From: Pleodorina starrii
Taxonomy: Eukaryota; Chlorophyta; Chlorophyceae; Chlamydomonadales; Volvocaceae
Assembly: GCA_030267565.1 (NCBI GenBank)
Contig: BRXU01000015.1
Coordinates: forward strand, 2,107,001 to 2,171,000
Direction of reading: 5' to 3'
DNA length: 64,000 bases
Shown here in pieces: positions 46,066-56,967 of this stretch. A model generated the notes under the pieces. It worked only from the letters and a program-made list of their open reading frames with translations. It was not told the origin of the DNA and searched no databases. Every line of letters starts with the position of its first letter. Position 1 is the first letter of the stretch. The translations under genes were made by a program, and so were the position numbers.

Positions 46066-46260
46066 CATTGCATGTTGCGGCGAAGCCCTTGGCGGCTGCC
46101 AAGCCACCTGCAGTTGTTAACACTGCATAAGGTGCGGAGGCCGCCGCCCCCGTTGAGAAGGCGCAGGCGCACAAGGCCGCTGCCGTCGGTGTGGAACGCC
46201 GCAAGCAGGTTCTGGACAGTAAGACATAGCAACTTCGAAGTGATGTGGGAGTTGAATGAA
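46066..46260 (+). pseudogene. Decayed fragment of the topoisomerase II C-terminal tail
   Basis: This stretch aligns with TOP2 exon 24 around 54425-54585. GCGGCTGCCAAGCCACC and CGCAAGCAGGTYCTGGACAG are nearly identical, and in between the translated order is the same ([11 protein letters not shown] ... EAAA ... RRKQVLDS) with one in-frame TAA. Just after it, ACTTCGAAGTGAT matches the very end of TOP2 (last exon, 55787-55799). The orientation is the same as TOP2. No topoisomerase catalytic sequence accompanies it, so it cannot encode an enzyme. Confidence 0.75.
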
Positions 46261-46489
46261 GCGCCTCATGCGTTTCGGGCATCAGGGCGCGTTGAACAGC
46301 GCAAAGGAGCGCGGTGCCGCGTTTCGGGCGATTGGCTCTATAGCAGCTTGAGTATCCCAAACCTGCTGCAGAAGCACCGCCGTCATCTATAGCCAAATAA
46401 TGATGTCGAGGTTCTGCGTTCCTGATTAGGGTACGTCCCTGCATTCCAAGTGGGTCGCGAGGTTTGCCAAATGCAGGGTAGGGCCGGGT

Positions 46490-46531
46490 GGGGCAATTAG
46501 AACGGCCCGGGGCGAGGGAATGCAACGCAGT
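46490..46531. repeat. 42-base dispersed repeat, copy 2
   Basis: Reverse-complement match, two mismatches, to 5761-5802. The 10-base direct repeat found around copy 1 is absent here. Nearby TTACCTG units (46530-46562) form a small irregular tandem. Confidence 0.75.
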
Positions 46532-47435
46532 TACCTGGAATATTACCTGATGATTACCTGATATCTCCAGCAGAGAAAAGCGCGCGGCCGCGTCGCCGCC
46601 AACCAACCCCAAACGGACTGGCACACGACAGCACAAGACCAACATAGACACACAGCCCGGACAGCACAAAAGGGACGATGGCTTACTCACCTGCGTTCAG
46701 TGGAGAAAGGAGTCGGAAAGAAGCGAAGGAAAGGGTGTTAGTAACGGCAATGGGGAGCGGCGATGTGAGCGAGGCAAGGAGCTAACAGGCAGGCAAGGCA
46801 ACAACACTCGGAAACCCACAAACGAGCTGGGGCGGCGACGCGGCGCAAAAGAGGGCGGGATGGGAGAGCGGGGCGGATGGGTGGGGCGGGTGGGGAGGCG
46901 CTATTCGGCGCACAGGGTAAGCGGCAATAGATGCATGGTGCAGGTATCATTCATCGGGTATTGTAAGCTCGACGCGTCGAAAAATTCGGGGTTGGGCCCT
47001 TCCGAGGTGGGGATAGATGGCCCATGGGCCAATCTGCGCTCGTTCATGCACAATGTGCCAATACTTGCATGCTAATTTTTTAGATATTCATCTGCACGGC
47101 ATTCTATTCCATTGTGTAACTTCAGGTGCCGGCTCGAGGAGCAACCCAATGAGCTCACCAGTAAGTTTGGCAAACAAGCTTCCTAAAACGGCGTGGAAAT
47201 TTGCACTTGTTGGGGCAAAACTTATCAAGTACTTGATTGCTTGTGCTTTCGGCAGTTTCCGGAATTTTTGGATTTGCCGTACGTTTCAAAAAGGCAATTT
47301 GCGCCCAGAAGCCTATGCAATTCACATGGTGAGCCAGTTACAGAATTTTGCGGCACTTAGAGGTTCGAAAACGGACTGACTTACTCGACTCTATTGTCAG
47401 AGTTGGCATCGCTTCTAGCGCGGTCCCTGGGCAGA

Positions 47436-50400
47436 ATGGACATCGATGCTATGGAGGACACGGAAAATGCCCACGTAGTAAAGGTGCGATTAGTGCAACG
47501 GAGCGCTGACGAGGATAGCGCAGGACACGGAATTCCCCTTCTCGCCATGCCCGCAGGGCAAGGGTGGCAAAGGAGCCAAAGCCCAGCAGCCGCTTGGGCC
47601 TAGCAATGTGGCCGTCACTGCTGGCGGCAAGACCATCGAGGAGATGTACCAAAAGAAGACGCAGCTAGAGCACATCATCTTGCGCCCGGACACCTACATC
47701 GGCAGCACCGAACGGCAGCCAAACCACATCTGGGTTCACAACGGCCAGAAGATGGAGCTCAAGACGGTAAACTATCCACCTGGGCTGTACAAAATTTTTG
47801 ACGAAATCTTGGTGAACGCCGCCGACAACAAGGTCCGGGACGCAACCATGGACACCATCAAGGTGGACATCGACCCGGTACGTGTCCCCACCTCATGAGC
47901 ACAGGGTTGTCCTCGCTCATCGCTGCGCTCTCAAGGTATGCCCCCTCCCCACCCCCGAACACGGCAGGCAAGCAACACCATCCGGGTCTGGAACAACGGC
48001 AAAGGCATCCCCGTGGACGTGCACAAAGAGGAGGGGGTCTACGTCCCGGAGCTGATATTTGGGCACCTGCTCACCAGCAGCAACTACAACGACAGCGAGA
48101 AGAAGGTATGGCGTAATACTGTCTTGCTCTTATGCGAAAGCACATCCGGCGTGTAGCCACCAGGTTGTGCAAGTACTTGGAGCCATCGGGAGTTCCACAG
48201 TAGGCAGGGTGGGAACGGGATAGCGGCAGCGAAAACGGTACGGGTTGTCCACAATAAGGTGGGTGAGCAGGGGCCTCAAAATATCATCGGTGCTACCCCG
48301 CACACTACCTTCAGTCGGCCAAATCCCGAACGAGCCTGTACCAGAGGGACATGCCGCTTAAGGGACACGGCGACGGGCTGCCCCATCAAAAATTACACAT
48401 GTGTTCACGGTCGCACAGGACTAAACCGACTTGTTGTTAACCTCCCGAACCTTTCCCAACCTCCCGCAGATCACCGGTGGGCGCAACGGCTATGGTGCTA
48501 AGCTCGCCAACATCTTCTCGACCGAATTCACGGTGGAAACTTGTGACGGCTCGCGACAGCGGCGCTACAAACAGACCTTCAGCGACAACATGCAGCGCAA
48601 GGGCAATCCAAAGATCAGCGAGTGCAAGTCCTCCGACAACTGGACGTGCATCACATTCAAGCCGGACCTCGTCAAATTCGGCATGTCGGAGCTCGACGAC
48701 GAGGTGGTTTCGGTGCTTCGCCGTCGCGTGTACGACATGGCTGGCGTGCTGGGCAAGGGCGTCAAGGTCCGCACGCGAAAGCGCCAGCCGTGAAGCTATC
48801 GATACCATGGTATTTCAGGATGGCAGCAACTGCACCTCAGGGGATCATGCGCCCCCATAGTGTCGTCGTCAGTTGGCCCTTACGCCCCCGAAATATTATG
48901 CCTGCTGTTGTGCAGGTGTTCTACAACGGCGAGCGCCTGAGCATCAAGTCCTTCCAGGAGTACGTCGACATGTACCTGGGCCCCAAGGTGGGTGACTTCA
49001 TATGCGTTCAAGAAACCTGCCATGCTTTGTACGTCCAATAGCAAGTGCACAGCGCAAGCGATGCGCCTGAGATCCGTTGTTGTGCCTGTTACAGCGGGCT
49101 CCAGTCATTGGAAGGGTAGAGCCAGTTGGCACCCCAACGAAGACGACCCGGGCAAAGGAAAGCGCATCCAAAGCAGATAACTCGCCCAGACAGTAACGAA
49201 CTGACCTGGGGAAAGGGCTCAGAAAATCGCGGCTAGGGGTTACGTGTAGCCTAAGGGTTATATTGGGCTGTTACTCCCTTTTAGCGCTCTTTTGGTGTTG
49301 TACCGCTGCGTACGAACCTTGCTTTCGCCCGTGATTTACTGCAGGAGAACGGGGTGCCGCGTTTCTGTGAACGCATCAGCGATCGCTGGGAGATCTGCAT
49401 TAGCCTAACGGACGGGTCCTTCCAGCAGGTATTGCACGCCCCTATAGCTGCGGAGAGGATGGTGTGGGTGGTATGCAGGCGAGATCTGAGCGACTCGTGT
49501 ATCACCTGCAGGTCAGCTTTGTGAACGCGATCGCAACCCAAAAGGGCGGCACTCACGTAGACTACCTCGTCAACCAGATTGTGAAGTAAGTATTCACCCT
49601 CGTGGGATATATTTCCTGGACCGGGGGTGGTCACGGTTGCCTTCGGTTCACACGCAGGCACGCCGTCGAAAAGCTGAGCAAGAAGACGGCAAAGACGGCG
49701 GCGATCAAGCCCGCGATGGTGAAGAACCACTTGTGGATCTTCCTCAACTGCTACGTTGAGAACCCGGCCTTCGACTCACAGGCAAGTTTCGTTGCAGGCA
49801 GCCGCGTACAGATATTGCCTCTTTTCTTACGGTTGTGCCGGTCCCGTGTCGCAGACCAAGGAGACCCTGACCCTCCGTGCTACGAGCTTCGGCTCGAAGT
49901 GTGAGCTGCCACCGCTGCTCATCGACAAGGTCCTCAAGGCGGGCCTCTCGGACAGCATCATCAAGTTCGCAGAGTTTAAGAGCCAGAAGGACCTGAAGAA
50001 GGGAGACGGCTCAAAGCGCTCGCGCCTCGTCGGTAAGCTTGCCCGCTGCCAGAAACTAAAGACGCGCGAAGGGGTTCGTTGTTATGATTGTTACAGGCCG
50101 TTTTGCTTCATGTACCGCGGTCCGAGCTACTAACGCTTCGTCCCCTGCCTTGGCGCGCCAACCCAGGAATGGCGAAGTTGGACGATGCCAACGACGCAGG
50201 CGGTCCACGATCCAGGGACTGCACCCTCATCCTCACAGAGGGAGACAGCGCCAAAACGCTGGCCATCAGTGGCCTGGGCGTCGTCGGCCGTAACCAATAC
50301 GGCGTGTTTCCGCTGCGCGGCAAGTTGCTCAACGTGCGCGAGGCCAGCGCAGCGCAGATCGCTGCCAACCAGGAGATTCAGAACATCAAGCAGATCATGG

Positions 50401-53400
50401 GCCTGCAGCACGGCAAGGTAGGGTACCCCCGCTCACAAGTCCCACCGAAGGGCCCCGCGTCGGGATATCGTTCTTTCTAGGCGGCCGCCCATTCGGCGCG
50501 CTGTCTTACGTTGTCCTTACCCTGCGCAATACGTGTTGCAGATGTACGAGAACACTTCGTCCCTGCGGTACGGCCACCTCATGATCATGACCGATCAGGA
50601 TCACGATGGCTCGCACATCAAGGGCCTCATCATGAACTTCATGCACAGCTTCTTCCCGTCTTTGCTAAGAATCCCGGGCTTCATGCTCGAGTTCATCACG
50701 CCGATCGTCAAGGTGAGGTTCGGCGGCGTACCAGCTTGGGGTACCAGGAAATCGTGTCCATTAGTAACCCTTAGTCATGCACATGGTTCCGTAACGCATA
50801 GGCACACGCTCCCAGTGCTCAGGGCGCGCCGCTGAAAGCAAGCACCGAAACGCCCTGCACGCGTGCTCCACCGCACGAAAGAGTCCGGATAGCCAGGTCC
50901 GTCCAATGATTTGGTTGCGTTCCCATCACCGTCAAAGGCTCCGTGATTCCCCCTTTACCTCAGGCCCGCCGCGGCGGCGTCACCAAGGTCTTCTATAGCA
51001 TGCCCGAGTACGAGGCGTGGAAGGAGAGCCTGGACAACAACACGCGCGGGTGGGACATCAAGTACTATAAGGGTCTGGGTACCTCCACAAAGGAGGAGGC
51101 GCAGGAGTACTTCTCGAAGCTGGAGCAGCACCGCAAGGAGTTCGTGTGGACGGGTAAGCGGAGTGAACAGATTCTACAGCCCGACTCAACCTGGTTTGAG
51201 CGTTCGCTAAGGGCGTTTGCTGGCGTTTTTTCCCTCGTCTGCTGGCTCAGGTGACGACGACGGAGATGCCATCGAGCTGGCTTTCAGCAAGAAGCGCGTC
51301 GACGACCGCAAGGAGTGGCTCAGCAACTTCGTGCCCGGGACGTTCCTGGACCAGTCGGCCGAGAAGATATCGTACTCGGACTTCATCAACAAGGTGCTGT
51401 AGCACAAGAAGCCGTCGCTGTAGTACGGGTGCCTCCTAGGCCATGTGTTGCGACTGTGTCTAATATGGCAATGCAACTGCAGGAGCTGATTCTCTTCTCG
51501 CGCGCCGACCTGGACCGCTCAATCCCGTCGATGCTGGATGGTCTCAAGCCGGGACAGCGCAAGATTCTGTTCGCCTGCTTCAAGCGCAACCTGAAGAAAG
51601 ACATCAAGGTGGGTGACAGTGCGCCATACGCTGGGCGCTGTCACTGTCCTGTCATGGCCGGCTGCTTGACGCGATGGAACCACGCACCGTTGTGCAGGTG
51701 GCCCAGCTGTCCGCCTACGTTGCCGAGCACTCGGCGTATCACCACGGCGAGCAGAGCTTGGCCAGCACCATTGTCAACTTGGCACAGGACTTCGTGGGAA
51801 GCAACAACATCAACCTGCTCCACCCCAGCGGTCAGTTCGGCACGCGGCTGCAGGGTGGCAAGGATGCCGCCAGCGCGCGTTACATCTACACGCGCCTGGC
51901 GCAGCTGACGCGCCACCTGTTCAATGAGAACGATGACGTGCTGCTCAAGTATCTGAACGAGGAGGGTCAGAGCATTGAGCCGGAGTGGTACGTCACTGGC
52001 GGGGCAGGGCAAGGTCAGGCCCACTGCAAACGGTTTGCTCTCGTACGGCCAGCAAGGCACTGCAAACATGCTGCGCAGGTACTTGCCCATCCTGCCCACC
52101 GTCCTGGTGAACGGCGCCGAGGGCATCGGCACTGGCTGGAGCACGTCCATTCCGAACTACAACCCGAGCGACATTATCGCGAACCTGAGGTGCGCAAGGG
52201 GCCTGCCGGGTCACATCCGCACGGCGCCTGCGAGAAAACTTCTCATGCTATTGTACCCCGCAGGCGCCTGCTGAAGGGCGAGGAGCAGGAGATCATGCAC
52301 CCGTGGTGAGTGTGTGTTGCGTTGGTCGCCACGAAACCACTTACAAACCAGATGCTGATCAGTTTGATTCCCGTAAAGATCCGGTCGCTGGAAAATGCCA
52401 ACTTTGCAGGTACCGGGGCTTCCACGGCAGCATTACGGAGGTGCCGCACAAGTCCGGGAATCGGTCGTACGTGGTTGGTGGCCACATAACCCCGACCGGC
52501 CCAAACACCATCGAGATCACCGAGCTTCCTATTCGCAAGTGGACGCAAGACTACAAGGAGTTCCTGGAGGGCATGCTCCGCCCGCAGGACAAGGTACGGA
52601 GCCATGCGTGACTGCACATGGGCTTCTGAAAGGGCTGCGGGCCGCATCCAGTCACATAAGGTCCCGAACTTCTATTATGAATGCGGAACCATTGGCGCGC
52701 TATCTGTCTTTCAGGACGAGGCGCCGCTGATTGCGGACTACCACGAGCATCACTCTGATTCGAATGTGCACTTCGTGGTGGAGCTTTTGCCGGGCAAGCT
52801 GGACGAACTGCTGGCTACTCCCGGTGCCCTCGAGGCCAAGTTCAAGCTTCAGACGAAGATCGCCACGAGTGCGTTAATGGGGGTGTAGGATATACCCAGA
52901 TATACACTTATTGGCCTTGTGGGCGTCTGCTGCGTCAGTGTCCCTGCTGCTAGTTCTGGCGCCTTGCTCCCGAGTTTTTGCCCTAGTCATCTGCTAAACT
53001 TTCATGCGCGTTCATCCCTGGCATGTGGTTACATCGCCTTGCAGGCAACATGATGCTCTTCGACAAGGACGGCATCATCAAGCAGTACCCGTGCCCGGAG
53101 GCCATCATTGCCGACTTCTTCGACTTGCGCCTTGAGTATTACGAGAAGCGTCGCATTGCCATGCTTCGGGTGAGTCATTGGGGTGCGCCATGCACTTTGC
53201 GGTCAGATCGAATACGGGCTGACTTGGGTTCTGCCATTTCGTACGGCAGTTCGCCCAGATGGACCAGCAGCGCGCCGATAACAGGATCCGGTTCATCATG
53301 GCGGTCGTTAGCGGCAAGCTGGAGGTTCGCAACCGCAAGCGGGCTGACATCGAGAGGGACCTGGAGGCCCAAGGCTTCGATCGCATGGGCAAGACCAACG

Positions 53401-55813
53401 TCGTCACCAAGGTGAGCATTGGGTAGGGGCAACCAACACCATGCCCTGAACGCGTGTGCCGTTGCGTTCTAGCGCCTTCTGACTTGTCATGGAAATTGAT
53501 TTGGCCCAGGTCTACGACACACCGGCCGACGGGGGGGATGATGGCGGCGAGCAGGAGGCCGCCGCGAACAAGGCGGGCTACGACTACCTGCTGTCCATGT
53601 CCATCCACAACCTGACCTTGGAGAAGATTGCGGAGCTTCAGGCCGAGGCTGCGAAGGCCGCCGCGCGCGTCGAATACCTGGCCAGCATCACCGGGCGGGA
53701 CATGTGGGCCGAGGACCTGGGCACCTTCGAGGCGGTAGGTCCAGGGGTCACTTCTGCCTGCCTTTGCGAAGGGGGGGGGCAACAAAAGGAAGTGACTGAT
53801 AGCTGTCGACTCAAACAGGATGGGTTACGCGATATGTCCGTCGGCGCGGCAGTGGCAGTCCCTTCCCTCTCGAAGCTCACCCGCGTTGAGGAGTGACTTT
53901 ACAGCCGCTGTTATTCTGCTATCCTGCCTTTCTCAGGCTTTCGAGGAGTGGGAGGCCGAGGAGATAGCGCGTATGGAGGAGTCCAAGCGCAAGCAGCTGG
54001 CCGCCAAGAAGGGCAAAGGGGTAAGTGCGAACCTTCATCAACGAGGAGCCTTCCTCGTATGGTCCGGCTGCGCCGCAACTTGTACTGATATCCTGTTTTG
54101 GAGAAGTATTTTAAGAAGGATGCATGTCCTTGCTGATCGTTTAGTGTTGTGGTAATTCGTTGACCCAAAGAACATGCACCCAACGGAATACGCGTCCGTT
54201 CGCATTTTCCACATGCAGGGGGCCAGGGCTCGTGCTCCCGCCGCTGGGGGCCGCAAGAAAGCTGGCAAGAAGGCGGACTCGGACGATGGCATCTCGGACG
54301 CTGATTCCGACTCCGACTTCGAGATCAAGCGAAAGGCTGCGCCAGCTCCGCGCGCAGCGGCCCCACCGAAACCCAAGGCTCCAGCAGCTGTGCCGGCGGC
54401 ACCGAAGCCGTCCACAGAGGTGCCGGCGGCCAAGCCCTTGGCGGCTGCCAAGCCACCGGCAGCTGCCAAGCCTGCCATGGGCGGTCTAGAGGCCGCCGCA
54501 ACCGCACCGGCTGCAAAGGCGCCGGCGCGCAAGGCGGCTGCCGCTGGTACGGCGCGACGCAAGCAGGTCCTGGACAGCGAGAGCGAGGACGCCATGGACG
54601 CGAGCACATCGGGAGGCTCTGATGACGAGGATGACGATGTCAAACCGCAGCCAAAGGGCCGTGGAAAGGCGGCTGCGGCGCGGGCGGCGAAGCCAGCGGT
54701 TGCGCCAGCGGCTCGCGGCAGGAAGCCCAAGCCGCTCCCGACCAGCTCGCAGGGGAGCGAGCAGCCGAGCCAAGACGACAGCCGCAACCAGCCGGACTCG
54801 GAAGCCGCAGGCCTTGCAGCTCGCCTCGCAGGTACGAAATGACTGCCTGCTTAAAACAGGGGTGTTGCCTTGGCGTGCTCACCGAATTTACCTAGCCAAG
54901 CCATCTCGCTCTCCGGCCCATCCAGCCCATCAACGTACGCGTCTTCGTTGCCCGCAGGCCGTATGCAGAACCAGCTCAACCTGGGCAAGCCCACGACGGT
55001 GAACCTCGCGGATGACGACGAAGTGAACTCGCCAGCACCAGGCGTGAAGACGGTGAGATCGGGATTTGCGCGCCTGCGCACTTTCTCCCTCGCATCCCTT
55101 TCTGCCACTCCGACTCGCCGTTAACACCTCTTCCTGATCGTTCCTTCAAGCAGAAATCGGCAAGGGCTGGGGCGAAGGGGCGGGCCGCGGCTGCGGCCAA
55201 ACAGCCAGGTAAGGCAATGCTTGCGTACATGGTCTGCACCGAACCTAAGCCCATCTGTCCTGGTCCTGATAACCGCGCGCTCCGCTTCTACTGCCCACAG
55301 CTAAGCGAAAGGGTGCCGCTGCCAAGAAAGAGGAGTCGGAGTCGGAGGACGTGGATGAGGACTCGGAGGAGGAGACCTTCGAGCTGGCAGCGCCATCACC
55401 CGCTGTGGCGCCCAAGGTGTGTGTGTCTCAGACGTCGTCCCTGCGGACGCACATGTTTCGGTAATGATCTTTGGAGCCTGATTTACTGCGCGGGACTTGT
55501 TAAGAGGATTCCCCCCACCAAACGTTTTGCTCGTTTCACATCAGGCAATGTTTTCCTTTTCGTGTAGGGCAAGAAGGGCCGGGTCGGGCCGTCGCCACTC
55601 GGCATCAAGGCCTTGGCGCGCACCGGGCCGGGCGCGGCCGCTGGCGCCGGACTCATGGCGACGGTGCCGGAGGAGCGGCCGCAGCGCGCTCGCCGTGCCG
55701 CAGCGACCAAGGTCACGTATGTCGTTGACGACTCGGACGGCAGCGACTCCGGTGGCGGCATCGGCGCTGGCGACAAGGATAGCGACTTCGAAGTGATCTC
55801 AGACTCGGATTGA
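47436..55813 (+). CDS. TOP2: DNA topoisomerase II
   Basis: Twenty-eight exons, all closing in phase, give about 1,571 residues: first 47436-47483, 47557-47877, 47968-48105, 48470-48766; last 54219-54831, 54958-55052, 55154-55208, 55301-55416, 55568-55813. The enzyme passes one DNA duplex through a transient double-strand break using ATP. Visible parts in order: GHKL ATPase with [10 protein letters not shown] and [16 protein letters not shown]; the QTK loop region; TOPRIM with [31 protein letters not shown] and the metal-binding DQDHDGSH; winged-helix domain with [18 protein letters not shown]; catalytic Tyr in [12 protein letters not shown] (about residue 801); the tower and coiled gate ([10 protein letters not shown]). 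The last 400 residues are a disordered, Lys/Ala-rich and acidic tail with DSDSDFEI and a closing [11 protein letters not shown], as in nuclear eukaryotic enzymes. One intron appears to be GC-AG (49782-49854). A single-copy nuclear gene for chromosome segregation is expected. Confidence 0.97.
49782..49854 (+). other. GC-AG intron in TOP2
   Basis: Exon 8 ends ...GACTCACAG and the intron begins GCAAGTTTC, the standard extended consensus of GC donors. The acceptor GTCGCAG precedes ACCAAGGAGACC. Splicing gives FDSQ followed by TKETLTL, which fits the family, and no GT donor in the neighbourhood keeps frame. Confidence 0.8.
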
Positions 55814-56967
55814 GCTGTTCAACCGTTAACGCGTCTTCGGACGGTCACCTTGCTGAAGCAACACGGTGTAGCGTTTTGGAGATGGGGCACCACCGCCTTG
55901 GCAGCGCATCCCAGCGCCCTGTCAGCATGGGGCATTCGGAAGCCGGCTGCTTCGTGGAAACGCTGTTCTTCACACTAACTGCCTGCACGACCTTTCCAAC
56001 GCATTTGCAAAGGGTTGACGGGGTTTGACAAGGCATCATGGCATTTGGGACATTGAAAGCAAGCGTCATGGACAAGCTGCAGCTTCGGTAATGGCAGGTT
56101 TCTGCGCTCTATCGAATTACGTCGTGCACGTGGAACCGATTTGCTTTTTATCATTTATTGGTGAAGATGTACATCTGGCGCAGAAGCAATAATACGTCAC
56201 GGAAGCACTGTTAGCTCAGTAAACGGAGGCGCGTGGCAGTGGCGGCCATTCGAACAGTGACGGGTAGCTCCGATTCTGTTACTTGTTGGGTGTGTTTTAA
56301 TTGCGGCAATCGTCATCTAACATGCGGGCACCGACGTGCACATATTGTGACGTATGGAGTATGTTTTTTTGTCTCAGCCGAGAATAGATTGCAAGTAAGT
56401 TCGTGTGGTCTGCTCACACCAAGCCCTTTTTCGGAGGCCCTTGTCGCCTTCTTGGGCCCACGACAATCTGTAAACAATTTTACCAGAATTCTTCAATTTT
56501 AACGGGCCTTTCTCAGAATCATGGCGGGCGGTGATGATATTTGGCACGGAAACAGCAGCGGGACAGCAGAACCGGCTCACGGGGCAACTGTGTCGAGACG
56601 TGTTTCCAGTTGACTGGTCATCTATTTACAAATATCGGCAGAGGCCAATGCAATCAGGCCCGACATCAACATGGGGCAGTGAGCGCGTGAAGGGCCAACC
56701 GGCACAACAGAAAAAAACCCTCTGGGTACGGCAACAACGATTGTAGCCGTTTGTCTCTAGATGTATTTGGTTATTACCTGCCTTCGACCTGCCCTTAGGG
56801 CAAGTGGAGAAGGTAAATACCGAACTACTCAGCTTACCTGCCGTCACTTAGTTGCACCTTCTTCTTTCCGCTTCGCGTCTGCCTTGTTTTGCTTGGCAAA
56901 AGCTACACGGTTATGTATTATTAGCATTTACAGTCCAGGGCGTATTGCCCTTTAGGAACGCAGGGCC
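55814..56967. other. Intergenic: TOP2 3' UTR and SAC9 promoter
   Basis: No gene is seen. TGTAA at 56469-56473 is a possible TOP2 poly(A) signal, about 650 bases after the stop. The segment 56100-56400 is moderately AT-rich. Confidence 0.45.

Larger units (their letters stand above)
44569..47435. other. Intergenic region upstream of TOP2, containing a TOP2 fragment and a repeat
   Basis: Holds the 5' flank of the MATH gene and the TOP2 promoter. The 45550-45760 part is notably AT-rich. A decayed TOP2 tail copy (46066-46260) and copy 2 of the 42-base repeat (46490-46531) lie here. G-rich tracts run from about 46855 to 46905. A 145-codon frame at 45011-45448 lacks an ATG near its start and is not called. 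Confidence 0.5.
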
